Shown here in pieces: positions 1-9,041 of a stretch of 64,000 bases of DNA (its first letter is position 1; each line of letters opens with the position of its first letter). The position numbers and the translations under genes were made by a program. Origin of the DNA: Desulfoscipio geothermicus (lineage in GTDB: Bacteria; Bacillota; Desulfotomaculia; Desulfotomaculales; Desulfallaceae); assembly GCA_016841645.1 (NCBI GenBank), contig JAENYS010000012.1:19020-83019 (forward strand), written 5' to 3'. The notes under the pieces are model-generated. The model worked only from the letters and a program-made list of their open reading frames with translations. It was not told where the DNA came from and made no database searches.

Positions 1-495
1 ATTAAAAACCTTGGTAAAGTATGCATTTATGTCATTGTCAAGCATGGCCGTCTTCAAGGCCTTTTCGCGGTCCTGATTAACATAAGCCGTTAAGTTTTCC
101 CGAATCATTACCTGTACTAAATCGGCCATGAGAGGGATATCGATCAGCGGTTTAATAAATGGTTCATTACCTATTGATACAGCCACCTTGGCGATGTTAC
201 TGGCATGATCGCCCATCCTTTCCAAGTCGGTGATAATTTTTAAAGCAGTCCCGATGAACCTAAGGTCACGGGCTATAGGCTGTTGTAATGCCAGCAGTGA
301 CAGGCACCGGCCTTCTATATCCAGCTGCAGCCGGTCAATATTTTCATCGTTCATTGCCACCTGTACCGCAAGTTCCAAGTCCTGGCGTTTTAAAGCATCA
401 ACCGACATTTCAATAGCGTTTCCCACCATTTTGCCCATAAGCAAAATATCGTTTCTCAATTTATTAAGTTGTTCTTGAAAAGACTTTCTGGCCAT
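1..495 (-). CDS. phoU: PhoU-family phosphate regulator, 3' end cut by the window
   Basis: The minus strand from an ATG at 495 is open to the window edge for 165 codons, with an AAAGGGGG ribosome site just upstream. The translation starts MARKSFQEQLNKLRNDILLM and contains PIARDLRFIGTALKI and DLERMGDHASNIAK, the metal-binding three-helix repeat signature of PhoU. PhoU proteins sit on the inner face of the membrane, restrain the PstSCAB phosphate transporter and signal to the PhoR kinase. The full family length is about 215-225 residues, so roughly 50 C-terminal residues lie outside. No pst genes are visible on this side. Confidence 0.9.
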   Translation of the reverse strand, partial: MARKSFQEQLNKLRNDILLMGKMVGNAIEMSVDALKRQDLELAVQVAMNDENIDRLQLDIEGRCLSLLALQQPIARDLRFIGTALKIITDLERMGDHASNIAKVAVSIGNEPFIKPLIDIPLMADLVQVMIRENLTAYVNQDREKALKTAMLDNDINAYFTKVFN

Positions 496-843
496 TTTTT
501 AGCCCCCTTTTAACGAACCTACCCGTGATGTAATCTTCCGTGCGCTATTCTCGTACGCGGTAAATATTTATTTAGTTGCCAATTTTCAATCATTTAACCA
601 TTAAAAAAGAAACCAAGTATAAGCTAAGATATAAGTGCTTGCGACATATAATTTGTAGCTTTTATGTTAGTATAGTTGTTTATTAACTGGTAAATCAAGT
701 ACTAAATTTTTGCCTTGTGCCGGAGTTTAACGACAATTGGACTTGGGTCTGCATCAGGTTGGCTAACAGAGATATTGAAAGATTTTTTTAATTACATCTC
801 TTTAGGTTAACCCATAGGATGGCTGATCGACAGGCATATATAA
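496..843. other. AT-rich intergenic region between phoU and the efflux gene
   Basis: No open frame with a ribosome site and no convincing hairpin terminator is visible. It should hold the phoU promoter, reading leftward, and the 3' end of the efflux gene, but I cannot pick a reliable -35/-10 pair. Confidence 0.4.
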
Positions 844-1740
844 TTAAATTTTACCATTATCCGGTGTTTCTTCTTCGCAAACAGGATCTACATGTATATT
901 TACCCGCGTATTTCTGAACTCTTCCCACATAGCCTTTTTAAGACAACCAATAATCTCATGTATTTCTATAACTGTAACATATTGATCAACAGTAATATGA
1001 AAATCAATATGCTTCATATTGCCTGATTTTCTGGTCTTTAACTTGTGGAAACCATGGAATTTATCACTATGTTTTTCTATGACTTTTACTATTGCGGCTT
1101 CTTCTACATCTGTCAACTTGGTATCCAAAAGATAGTCCAAGGCATTTTTGCACAGTTCCCATGCTTCCTTGATGATAAGCAAGGCAACTAAAATAGCCAC
1201 AATCGGATCAAGTATATGCATCCCGGTTAGTTTAATAAGCACCAAGCCAACAGCTACCCCAAAAGATGTGTAAACATCAGTTTTTAAGTGCAGGGCATCG
1301 GCCTCCAAGGCCATCGAATCCTCTTCCCGGGCAACCTTATATAACTTTCTTGAAACCAGAAGATTTATTAAGGATGCACCTAACATAACAGCAATAGCCA
1401 GGGTAGTCTGTTCAATTTCAACAGGCGCATAGATTTTCTTGATAGCTTCCTTTAAAATCATTCCGGCCGCAATAAAAATTAAGAGGCCTTCAGCTATACC
1501 GGATATATTTTCTATCTTACCATGACCGTAAGGGTGCTCCCGATCGGCGGGCTTGGCGGACTGTCTGACGGAGAAAAACGATATCAATGACGCAACCAGA
1601 TCCATTCCGGAATGGATCGCTTCCGAAATGATACTTACTGAACCGCTTAATATGCCTGTTATTACTTTTAAAATGACTAGTGTTGTATTGGATATAATCG
1701 ATAATAGCGCAACTCTAGCCCTTCTGTCCCAGGACTTCAT
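844..1740 (-). CDS. Cation diffusion facilitator (CDF) metal efflux protein
   Basis: A 298-residue CDF transporter with about six membrane segments in the first 200 residues and a cytoplasmic C-terminal ferredoxin-like domain of about 90 residues (HGFHKLKTRKSGNMKHIDFH). The HSGMDLVASLISFFSV and ADALHLKTDVYTSFGV segments carry the H/D-x3-D metal-site positions of TM2 and TM5. CDF proteins exchange divalent metals (Zn, Co, Ni, Fe, Mn) for protons; the metal cannot be read from sequence. I chose ATG at 1740 because AGGAGG lies 8 bases upstream; an upstream ATG at 1770 lacks this. The leader contains a terminator and a possible NiCo riboswitch, which would fit a Ni/Co exporter. Confidence 0.88.
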   Translation of the reverse strand: MKSWDRRARVALLSIISNTTLVILKVITGILSGSVSIISEAIHSGMDLVASLISFFSVRQSAKPADREHPYGHGKIENISGIAEGLLIFIAAGMILKEAIKKIYAPVEIEQTTLAIAVMLGASLINLLVSRKLYKVAREEDSMALEADALHLKTDVYTSFGVAVGLVLIKLTGMHILDPIVAILVALLIIKEAWELCKNALDYLLDTKLTDVEEAAIVKVIEKHSDKFHGFHKLKTRKSGNMKHIDFHITVDQYVTVIEIHEIIGCLKKAMWEEFRNTRVNIHVDPVCEEETPDNGKI

Positions 1741-1761
1741 CAATAAAACCTCCTGATTTAT

Positions 1762-1802
1762 AAAAAACATCCGTGGAACATTTTACTGTCCCACAGATGT
1801 TT
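1762..1802 (-). terminator. Intrinsic terminator in the CDF leader
   Basis: On the minus strand AACATCTGTGG pairs with CCACGGATGTT across a 14-base loop and is followed by a T run. It lies between the putative aptamer and the CDF ribosome site, so it looks like a regulatory (riboswitch-type) terminator rather than the end of another gene. Confidence 0.75.
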
Positions 1803-1862
1803 CATCTGTTGCCGTCACCGGCCCGGCTATAAGAACTCTCCAACGGTTCATAGCCTGCTCAG
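1803..1862 (-). promoter_or_regulatory. Candidate NiCo (czcD-type) riboswitch aptamer
   Basis: Directly before the leader terminator the minus strand reads GAGCAGGCTATGAACC, then TAGCCGGGCCGGTGACGG, then CAGATGAAACATCTG. Short purine-rich conserved blocks of this sort between GC helices are what I remember of the NiCo aptamer, a class known to sit upstream of CDF exporters. Position and expression platform agree, but my recall of the consensus is not exact. Another metal-sensing leader is possible. Confidence 0.45.
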
Positions 1863-2141
1863 TTTACATCGTAGATTTATAAAAAAAAATTATTAATTTA
1901 TATTATGCTCTAAAAGTAATGTTTGTCAAACAAAATTAAATAAGTCTGCGTTCATATTCCTTACGGTTTATTTTGTTTCATTATACAATATTAAACCCCA
2001 AAGCACTAAATATTTCTTGATAACTTTGTATAATTAAATGCTTATCGCGAAGAACTTTTTAGCCGCTAGCACGTCTTAGTTATAAAGCGGCTAAAAGTCT
2101 TAAAAATAAAATGATGCACGAAAAGTTAGGATGGTGTATTA

Positions 2142-3020
2142 ATGCGCAAGTTATTGTTTTTAACGCTGACTGCATTGCTTCTATTGGTCATTAGCGGTTG
2201 CGGAAGTGCAACAGAGAACACGCCCGCTCCGGGCGTCAAAAGTGACCAGTATGCTAATCATGCTGCCGATATGTCTACTGAACAAAGAGAAAAAACAGAG
2301 ACGGAGGAAGACGGTCAGTCCGGCGTGCAGCAAAAATTGATTACCACCGTAAACCTGGTAATGATTGTGTACGACGTAGAAAAAGCCGTCTCAGAGATTG
2401 ATAAAATACTTTCGGAAGTTAACGGCCATATCCAGGTAGCTAATCTTTGGCATACCAACGACCGGCCCCAGTGTAGTTTGGTTTTGCGAATACCCGCAGA
2501 AATGGTGGATAAGACCTTGCCACGCTTAGAAGCACTGGGTCGAGTCGATAATAAGAACATTGCCGGTCAAGATGTCACCGAAGAGTATTACGACATCGAA
2601 GCACGCAATAACAACCTCAAAAAGCAGGAGGAACGGTACCTGGAGCTGCTGAGCAAGGCAAATACGGTTAAGGATATGTTGGAAATTGAGAACCAACTGG
2701 CCCGAATACGCGGTGAGATTGAATCCCTTGAGGCCAGACTAAAGGTGCTAAATAACCAGGTAGACTTGGCCACCATAAACGTAGAACTCCGTTCACCCCA
2801 AGGATTATCCACCGGCGAAAAACTGCGGGACCCCTTCAGCCGTCGGATACAGGCCGGATGGCAGCGTGGTGTCAACGGCATGATCAACCTTGTTCAAGAT
2901 CTGCTTGTTCTAGCGGTTATATTATTGCCCTATACACCAATTTTTGCCGTGGGAGGTTACCTCTTCTACCGATTATATAAAATAAGATTGACGAGAAAAA
3001 ATAGCGGCGGTAAGAAATAA
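2142..3020 (+). CDS. DUF4349-type lipoprotein with coiled coil and C-terminal membrane anchor
   Basis: A 292-residue protein. It begins with a signal peptide and lipobox (LLLVISGC, Cys at about residue 20), then a low-complexity linker, a domain with KLITTVNLVMIVYDVEKAV and VTEEYYDIEARNNNLKKQEE, a coiled coil (about 165-215), and a hydrophobic segment near residues 248-275 followed by basic residues. This order is typical of DUF4349 proteins, whose role is unknown. It is presumably anchored on the outer face by both lipid and helix. The ATG at 2142 follows TTAGGATGG. A second lipoprotein gene begins 17 bases downstream, so the two are probably cotranscribed. Confidence 0.85.
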   Translation: MRKLLFLTLTALLLLVISGCGSATENTPAPGVKSDQYANHAADMSTEQREKTETEEDGQSGVQQKLITTVNLVMIVYDVEKAVSEIDKILSEVNGHIQVANLWHTNDRPQCSLVLRIPAEMVDKTLPRLEALGRVDNKNIAGQDVTEEYYDIEARNNNLKKQEERYLELLSKANTVKDMLEIENQLARIRGEIESLEARLKVLNNQVDLATINVELRSPQGLSTGEKLRDPFSRRIQAGWQRGVNGMINLVQDLLVLAVILLPYTPIFAVGGYLFYRLYKIRLTRKNSGGKK

Positions 3021-3036
3021 TAATGGAGGTTAAAGC

Positions 3037-3495
3037 ATGCAAAAACGCAGGTTAACAGCACTTTGGGGGATTTCTTTCTTTCTTTCATTATTAATGACAG
3101 GCTGTAGTATTTTTGATTGCCGTACTGAAAAAGATAGTAAATCGGGGCTGCAAATATATTCAATAACGACAAGTATAGGTGCTATAGATAATAATAATTT
3201 TGACATACAAAGATTTTCATACTCCATATACCTGACCAATGAAGATAGCGAAAAACAGTATGTTAAATGGATTGAACCTGTTTTAGGAGATAGCTTTGCT
3301 AAGCGGGTGACCAACCAAGATTTAAAGGTTAATATAAATAAGCCGATAGAAGCAAATGAAAACATTGAAATTGAAGGGGAATTGATTTTTGACAGCGGCG
3401 ATTTATCAAAACAAGATATAGTCGATTTAGAACCCTATATCACTGATATAAAAATCGTATCCGAGAAAATAATAAATGTAGAAACAAATAATTAA
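3037..3495 (+). CDS. Small predicted lipoprotein
   Basis: A 152-residue protein with a Sec signal peptide ending in the lipobox LLMTGC (Cys at about residue 23). The rest is a beta-rich domain with many Asn, Ile and Glu and no motif I recognise. GGAGG lies 7 bases upstream of the ATG. It follows the DUF4349 lipoprotein closely and is likely in its operon. The AT-rich codon use differs slightly from the neighbour. Function unknown. Confidence 0.75.
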   Translation: MQKRRLTALWGISFFLSLLMTGCSIFDCRTEKDSKSGLQIYSITTSIGAIDNNNFDIQRFSYSIYLTNEDSEKQYVKWIEPVLGDSFAKRVTNQDLKVNINKPIEANENIEIEGELIFDSGDLSKQDIVDLEPYITDIKIVSEKIINVETNN

Positions 3496-3578
3496 CCGAA
3501 ATCAACTTTTTTTAATATTTTCACTGATAAAGGGAAGAAAATACCCCCAAGGATACTAAGATTTTTGGAGGACTATCT

Positions 3579-3737
3579 ATACCAAAAAACGTCGCAACAA
3601 CTATTTTAGATCAGCTTGCTACCTGGGGTGTGAATAAAGTCTACGGATTTATCTGAGATGATGTATTCCACCTTTTGAATGCCCTGGCAAGCCGGTCTCA
3701 AATTGAATTTTACCAGGTGCGCCATGAGGAAACATGA
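3579..3737 (+). pseudogene. Relic of a thiamine-diphosphate enzyme (acetolactate synthase / pyruvate oxidase family), N-terminal piece
   Basis: Downstream of a good ribosome site (TTTTTGGAGG) the frame reads IPKNVATTILDQLATWGVNK, then VYGFI-stop-DDVFHLLNAL and FYQVRHEET-stop. This matches the N-terminal Pyr domain of TPP-dependent enzymes, which carry a GV-x-HVFG-x-PGD block and a VRHEEAAA block containing the catalytic Glu. The start codon appears to be ATA instead of ATG, there is an in-frame TGA at 3654 and another at 3735, and nothing of the remaining roughly 500 residues follows. It is a decayed stump, ended by a strong terminator. Confidence 0.75.
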
Positions 3738-3788
3738 ATAACCGCTCTCTTGCCTCCGGCACCTGCCTTCAGCAGTGCCTGGAATGCC

Positions 3789-3825
3789 GGGGAACAAAAG
3801 AGACAGTCTTTTGTTCCCCTTTGTT
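3789..3825 (+). terminator. Strong intrinsic terminator
   Basis: GGGGAACAAAAGA pairs with TCTTTTGTTCCCC across a 5-base loop, followed by TTTGTTTA. It lies at the end of the TPP-enzyme relic and before menA. Confidence 0.8.
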
Positions 3826-3935
3826 TACTGCATCAAACAGGTTTTTATCTAATCAGCTTCCCCGCAAAAATGCTATAATAAAGCTATGTAAAATAGGTAT
3901 ATGCTAGTGATCGCTACCATACTGATAAACGAAAG

Positions 3936-4853
3936 GTGATGCGGGTGTATAAACAGCGCAATAAAGCAAACTGGCAGGTGTGGTGGAGGCTGTTACGGCC
4001 CCATACCCTGACTGCCGCCTTTGTTCCCGTAACAGTTGGAACAGCACTGGCTCTTCAAGTGGGACAAGTTAACTTTCCCCTGTTTTTGGCCATGCTGCTG
4101 GCATCATTGCTCATTCAGGCAGCCACCAATATGTTTAATGAATACTACGATTATGTAAAGGGTTTGGACACTCCGGAATCTGTGGGCATAGGCGGCACCA
4201 TTGTCCGTGACGGTGTCCAGGCGTCAACAGTCTTATATATTGCTCTAGCCTTTTATGCCCTGGCCATTGTCGCGGGGTTCTATATTTGCACTGCCAGCAG
4301 TTGGTGGCTTGCCGCTGTAGGTCTTGCTTGCATGGCTGCCGGTTACCTTTATACCGGCGGGCCGTATCCTATTGCCTATACTCCGCTGGGAGAACCTCTT
4401 TCCGGAATATTAATGGGCATGACCATTATCCTAATTTCTTTCTTTATCCAAACTAACATTGTAACTTTACAAAGTGTACTTGTTTCTGTTCCGATTACCG
4501 TGCTCATCGGTAACATTCTGCTGTCCAATAATATCCGGGACCTTGACGGTGACCGGGACAAAGGCCGCCACACTCTGCCTATACTTATTGGCAGGGACAG
4601 AGCAATCACGCTTCTAGCATTTATGTTTATTTTCTGCTATCTCTGGATTACCGGCTTGGTGCTGCTGCACATCATCACACCGTGGTCCTTGCTGGCCCTG
4701 GGCAGTATTCCCAAAGCCCGACGGGCCGTTAACGGTTTTCGTGGCAAAAGCCTGGCAGTAGAAATGATGCCGGCCATGCAAGCAACCGCCCAGACTAATA
4801 CTGTTTATGGGTTTTTATTGGCCGCCGGGCTGGCTATAAGCTGCTGGTTTTAA
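3936..4853 (+). CDS. menA: UbiA-family prenyltransferase, probably 1,4-dihydroxy-2-naphthoate polyprenyltransferase
   Basis: A roughly 305-residue integral membrane protein with eight or nine helices. It carries both Asp-rich motifs of the UbiA superfamily: NMFNEYYDYVKGLDT (about residues 68-82) and NNIRDLDGDRDKGRHT (about 192-207). These bind the Mg-diphosphate of the prenyl donor. The opening RLLRPHTLTAAFVPVTVG is typical of MenA, which prenylates DHNA in menaquinone synthesis. A menaquinone-using electron-transfer protein occurs further along (36.6 kb). The start is uncertain: GTG 3936, ATG 3939 or GTG 3945 all sit near a weak GAAAGGTGAT site. No other men genes are adjacent. Confidence 0.85.
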   Translation: MMRVYKQRNKANWQVWWRLLRPHTLTAAFVPVTVGTALALQVGQVNFPLFLAMLLASLLIQAATNMFNEYYDYVKGLDTPESVGIGGTIVRDGVQASTVLYIALAFYALAIVAGFYICTASSWWLAAVGLACMAAGYLYTGGPYPIAYTPLGEPLSGILMGMTIILISFFIQTNIVTLQSVLVSVPITVLIGNILLSNNIRDLDGDRDKGRHTLPILIGRDRAITLLAFMFIFCYLWITGLVLLHIITPWSLLALGSIPKARRAVNGFRGKSLAVEMMPAMQATAQTNTVYGFLLAAGLAISCWF

Positions 4854-4946
4854 CAATCTCGTTATTCCTATTGGAGCATTGAAGTGTTTTATATTTATCG
4901 GATATGATATATAGAGAAAGATGTTTACCGAGGGAGGATTAATATT

Positions 4947-5234
4947 ATGGAAGAGTGGGTAACCTTAAAGTCTTTATTTGATACTGAAGAAAAAGCATTA
5001 AAAACCGCCAATATTGTTGCTACTACAGAGTCCAGACTGGCCAGTGAGCCGCATGGTCCCCAATACGAAGTGGAAACAAGGCTTGAACAGGTGGAGGACA
5101 AGTGGCGGGTATCCTGGCGCAAAGTGTTTGTCGGCTTTAAATCCGGCTGTAGCAGCTGCCAATCCTGCCAGCCACCAGCACCAAAACGCACCGGCACCGG
5201 CAAGGTTATACCTTTTAGAAAATCCACTGTTTAG
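4947..5234 (+). CDS. Small cysteine-containing hypothetical protein
   Basis: A 95-residue protein with a GAGGGAGGA ribosome site before the ATG. The N-terminal two thirds look like a small alpha/beta fold (EEWVTLKSLFDTEEKALKT; YEVETRLEQVEDKWRVSWRK). The C-terminus has a compact cysteine cluster, CSSCQSC, which might bind a metal. I do not recognise a family. It is flanked by menA and an ABC-F gene on the same strand. Confidence 0.6.
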   Translation: MEEWVTLKSLFDTEEKALKTANIVATTESRLASEPHGPQYEVETRLEQVEDKWRVSWRKVFVGFKSGCSSCQSCQPPAPKRTGTGKVIPFRKSTV

Positions 5235-5366
5235 TATGCCGGTATTTATTTTCGCATATTTTTTAATTATTTAGCCTGTCTGTTTGAAACCTTAAGCCGG
5301 ACAGGCTATAAATAATTACCGGTTAACAAAAGTTATTCAAAAATGGCCATTAAGAAAGGGTACAAA

Positions 5367-7277
5367 ATGAGCTTGTTAATTGCTGAAAACATTTCTAAAA
5401 GCTACAGTGATAAAAAACTGCTCAACGATGTCAATCTTAGCTTAAATGATGGGGATAAGCTCGGGTTAATCGGTATTAACGGCACAGGAAAGTCCACGCT
5501 GCTTAAAATTATTGCCGGAGTAGAAAAAGCAGACGAAGGACAGGTTACTAAAGGGAATACGATGCAAATAGCCTACCTGCCCCAGAATCCTGATTTTGAT
5601 GACCGGGCTACGGTACTGGAGCAGGTATTTAAAGGTGATAACCCTTTAATGCAGTTAATCAGGGAATATACTACGGCCTTGAGCAACCCGAATACCCCCA
5701 GCGAGCAAGTTGTGCAACTAACCCGCAACATGGATGCCTTAAACGCCTGGAACTTGGAAAGTGAAGCGCAGTCCATCCTGACCAGGCTGGGCATTAAAGA
5801 CTTTAATGTCCCCATCAGCACTTTATCCGGCGGGCAGAAAAAAAGGATCGCGCTGGCAGCGGCGCTGGTCAACCCTGTGGATTTACTAATTTTAGATGAA
5901 CCGACCAACCACCTGGACAATGAGGCCATCGACTGGCTGGAGCAGTACCTGAATAAAAGAAAAGGCTCCCTGCTCATGATTACCCATGACCGTTATTTCT
6001 TAGACCGGGTGGTCAACCAGATTATAGAACTGGACAGGGGCAGCCTTTACCTGTACAAAGGCAATTACAGCTACTACCTGGAGAAAAAAATTGAACGTGA
6101 AGAAATAGAGCAGTCCACCGAGTTAAAAAGGCAGCAATTGCTTAAAAAAGAGCTGGCCTGGCTCAAGAAAGGGGCCAAAGCCAGGTCCACCAAGCAAAAA
6201 GCCAGAATAGACCGCTACCATAAGTTAAACAACCAGCAGCCCGTTAACCAAAAGAGCGAGCAACTGCAAATTTCCGTGCCCACCAGCCGCCTGGGCAAGA
6301 AAACCATAGAACTGGAGCAGGTATTCAAAACATTTGACGGCACCAAGGTAATCGATAATTTTAGCTTTAAGCTTGCCAGAGGCGACCGGGTCGGAATCAT
6401 TGGTCCAAATGGCAGCGGCAAGACAACCCTACTTAACATCATCTGCGGCCAAGTACGACCGGACAGCGGCACGGTGGACACCGGGGGAACAGTTAAAATA
6501 GGGGTGTTCTCCCAAGAAATGCAGCATATTGACGGTAGTTTGAGGGTTATCGAATATATTAAGGGAGGGGCAGAATATTTAAGCACTGCGGAAGGAGATA
6601 AAATAAGCGCCTCGCAAATGCTGGAGAGGTTTTTGTTCCCCCCCGGCCTGCAATGGAGTCTGATTGCAAAGCTATCCGGCGGGGAGCAAAGAAGACTCTA
6701 CCTGCTCAGAGTGCTTATGGAAGCGCCCAATATACTGCTTTTGGACGAACCTACCAATGACCTGGATATAGCAACGCTGGCCATTTTGGAAGATTACCTG
6801 GATGACTTTAACGGCGCGGTGTTGGCCGCTTCCCACGACAGGTATTTTTTGGACCGCATAGCGGAAAAGATTTTATCCTTTGAGGAAGACGGGCATATTG
6901 GACAGTACACCGGCAATTATACGGATTACCGTGCCAAGCACGGCGACCGGGCCGAGAATAAAGTAAACAAAGCAGTTACGGCTGGAGATGTATCCCCAAA
7001 ACAGCAGAATAAGCGTCAGGAAGAACAAAGAAAAAAGAATAAACTTAAACTTACTTATCATGAACAAAAAGAATACGCTGAAATAGACGATATCATTGCC
7101 GGGCTGGAAGATCAAATCAAGCAACTGCAAACTAAAATTAACGAGGCCGCTGCAGATTACGTCTTATTGCAGCAGTTAGTAACAGAAAAGGACGAAGTGG
7201 AAAACCGGCTTCAAGAGAAAATGGAAAGATGGGTTTACTTAAATGAGCTGGCTGAAAAAATTAGGGGTCAGGCTTAA
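5367..7277 (+). CDS. ABC-F family ATPase (Uup/YfmR-like)
   Basis: A 636-residue protein with two ABC ATPase domains and no membrane segments. Walker A motifs GINGTGKST (about residue 36) and GPNGSGKTT, signature motifs LSGGQ and LSGGE, and Walker B LLILDEPTNHLD and ILLLDEPTNDLD are all intact. A charged linker separates the domains and a coiled coil of about 90 residues closes the protein, as in Uup-type members. ABC-F proteins act on the ribosome; Uup/YfmR members help stalled translation or ribosome assembly rather than transport. I chose ATG 5367 because AAAGGG lies 6 bases upstream. The ATG at 5343 has no such site. Confidence 0.9.
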   Translation: MSLLIAENISKSYSDKKLLNDVNLSLNDGDKLGLIGINGTGKSTLLKIIAGVEKADEGQVTKGNTMQIAYLPQNPDFDDRATVLEQVFKGDNPLMQLIREYTTALSNPNTPSEQVVQLTRNMDALNAWNLESEAQSILTRLGIKDFNVPISTLSGGQKKRIALAAALVNPVDLLILDEPTNHLDNEAIDWLEQYLNKRKGSLLMITHDRYFLDRVVNQIIELDRGSLYLYKGNYSYYLEKKIEREEIEQSTELKRQQLLKKELAWLKKGAKARSTKQKARIDRYHKLNNQQPVNQKSEQLQISVPTSRLGKKTIELEQVFKTFDGTKVIDNFSFKLARGDRVGIIGPNGSGKTTLLNIICGQVRPDSGTVDTGGTVKIGVFSQEMQHIDGSLRVIEYIKGGAEYLSTAEGDKISASQMLERFLFPPGLQWSLIAKLSGGEQRRLYLLRVLMEAPNILLLDEPTNDLDIATLAILEDYLDDFNGAVLAASHDRYFLDRIAEKILSFEEDGHIGQYTGNYTDYRAKHGDRAENKVNKAVTAGDVSPKQQNKRQEEQRKKNKLKLTYHEQKEYAEIDDIIAGLEDQIKQLQTKINEAAADYVLLQQLVTEKDEVENRLQEKMERWVYLNELAEKIRGQA

Positions 7278-7333
7278 ACTTTCTTAAACTTTGTAAAGTC
7301 CAGCGGCACCACTATACAAACCGGCATACAAGC

Positions 7334-8938
7334 TTAACCCCGCCCGATCTTTTCCAGAAAAGCAGCTATCCGGCCACCGCCGGGCAAGCGGCGCACATCC
7401 TCGGCCCGCACACCACCTAGGCATAAAATGGCTGCGGGGTACAGTACCGCACCGGCCGTTACGGCCAGCAAAGTTGGCAAGGTATTACCACCCATTTCTA
7501 TTACACTCACCCGATAAACGGCCAGCACACCGGCGGACATAATCAGCGCAGCAGGCACGGACCGGGACAGCGACTCCCACAGGTTAAACCGCAAGCCTGC
7601 CAGGCGCGAGAGCATTATTACATTGAGCAGCGAAGAAATCACAAAGATCACCACGGTGCCATAAGCGGCGGCCCGGATACCCAATACGGGAGTCAAGTAA
7701 TAAGTAATGGCGATCTCAAAAAAAATGCCGATCACCAGGTTACGTACAGGCACAATAGCCTTGCCCATGCCCTGTAGCGCTCCCGCCGTAACAAGGTGCA
7801 CCGACCAAAATATTACTACGCCGGACACAGCGGCCAGGGGTACCCCGGCCTCCGCTTCGGCAAACAGCAGCTCGGTTAGCTGAGGGGCCAGCAAATACAG
7901 GCCGGCCGCTGCAGGCAGAGCAAACAGTATTGACAGCCGCAGCGCCTGGGACAATTGATACCTGATGCGATCCATATTTTGCAAAGCAAAAAATTCAGCT
8001 ACTGAGGGCACCAAGCTGGAACCCAGTGAAACGGCTAGGGCAATGGAGATATTGATAAACGCCATCGCCATCTGGTTATATTGCCCGAACAGGGCAACAG
8101 CCTGCTGGTGACTGTAGCCGGCAAACTGCAGCCGGTCAATAATCAACCACTGGTCAATAAGATGAGTAATAGACATGGCCACCGAAGCAAACGATACCGG
8201 CAAAGCCACGATAAAGATTCGCTTGAGCAGGGATAGCGTTCCCTCCCTAGCCCCGGACAAATCCCGGCCGGCCAGCTCCAACATATCCCGGCGCTGCCAG
8301 CGGTAAAGGAAAACCAACATCAGCGTAGCCCCCACCGCCCCGGGCACGGCGCCAAAGTTGGCCCCGGCGGCGGCAACAGATAAACCCTGCGGCAGCAGCA
8401 GGTAACTAAACAGCAAGGTAGCCCCCACCAGCAGTACCTGGTCGGCCAGCTGCGAGTAAGCTACAGCCCGCATGTTCTGCAGTCCCTGGAAAAACCCCCG
8501 ATACGCAGCGGTAACAGCGGCAAAAAATATCACCGGGGCAATAGTTTGCATTCCCAGATAAGCCTCGGGTATTTGCACCAAACCGCGCTCAATCAGCCAT
8601 TCCGCACCGAAAAACAGCAACAGAGCAAAGGTAACACCCAGCACCAGCATGGCGGCACGGGCCACCCGGAAGGTGCGCATTGCATCACGGTAGTGTCCCA
8701 AAGCCATTTTTTCGGAGACAATACTGGCTACGGCCACCGGTATGCCGGCTGACGATAGAGTGAAAAACAACAGGTAAATTTGATTGGGCACAGCATAGAT
8801 ACCCAGCCCCTCATCCCCCAGCAAACGGCCCAGGGGAATGCGGTAAACCGCGCCTAAAATTCTAATGATCATCCATGAAACAGTCAGGGTCAAAGCACCC
8901 TGCAATACTGTTTGCTTGTTCAATAGTTTATTAGCCAT
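7334..8938 (-). CDS. SpoVB-like polysaccharide flippase (MOP superfamily)
   Basis: A 534-residue membrane protein with about 14 predicted helices, starting KQTVLQGALTLTVSWMIIRI and containing RIPLGRLLGDEGLGIYAVPN, typical of the stage V sporulation protein B / Wzx-like branch of the MOP (MATE-related) flippases. Members move undecaprenyl-linked saccharides, including lipid II during spore cortex synthesis. Length matches the family. The ATG follows GGGAGAT. It is convergent with the ABC-F gene. Spore-formers carry several paralogues, so exact orthology with spoVB is not certain. Confidence 0.82.
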   Translation of the reverse strand: MANKLLNKQTVLQGALTLTVSWMIIRILGAVYRIPLGRLLGDEGLGIYAVPNQIYLLFFTLSSAGIPVAVASIVSEKMALGHYRDAMRTFRVARAAMLVLGVTFALLLFFGAEWLIERGLVQIPEAYLGMQTIAPVIFFAAVTAAYRGFFQGLQNMRAVAYSQLADQVLLVGATLLFSYLLLPQGLSVAAAGANFGAVPGAVGATLMLVFLYRWQRRDMLELAGRDLSGAREGTLSLLKRIFIVALPVSFASVAMSITHLIDQWLIIDRLQFAGYSHQQAVALFGQYNQMAMAFINISIALAVSLGSSLVPSVAEFFALQNMDRIRYQLSQALRLSILFALPAAAGLYLLAPQLTELLFAEAEAGVPLAAVSGVVIFWSVHLVTAGALQGMGKAIVPVRNLVIGIFFEIAITYYLTPVLGIRAAAYGTVVIFVISSLLNVIMLSRLAGLRFNLWESLSRSVPAALIMSAGVLAVYRVSVIEMGGNTLPTLLAVTAGAVLYPAAILCLGGVRAEDVRRLPGGGRIAAFLEKIGRG

Positions 8939-9041
8939 GTAATATCTCCCGTGCTGATCATATTGCCATAATTGAAGTTTATATAAATTGCCGGCTTAAC
9001 TTTGCGTCAACTGATTAGATCCAACGATTTCCCCACACAGT

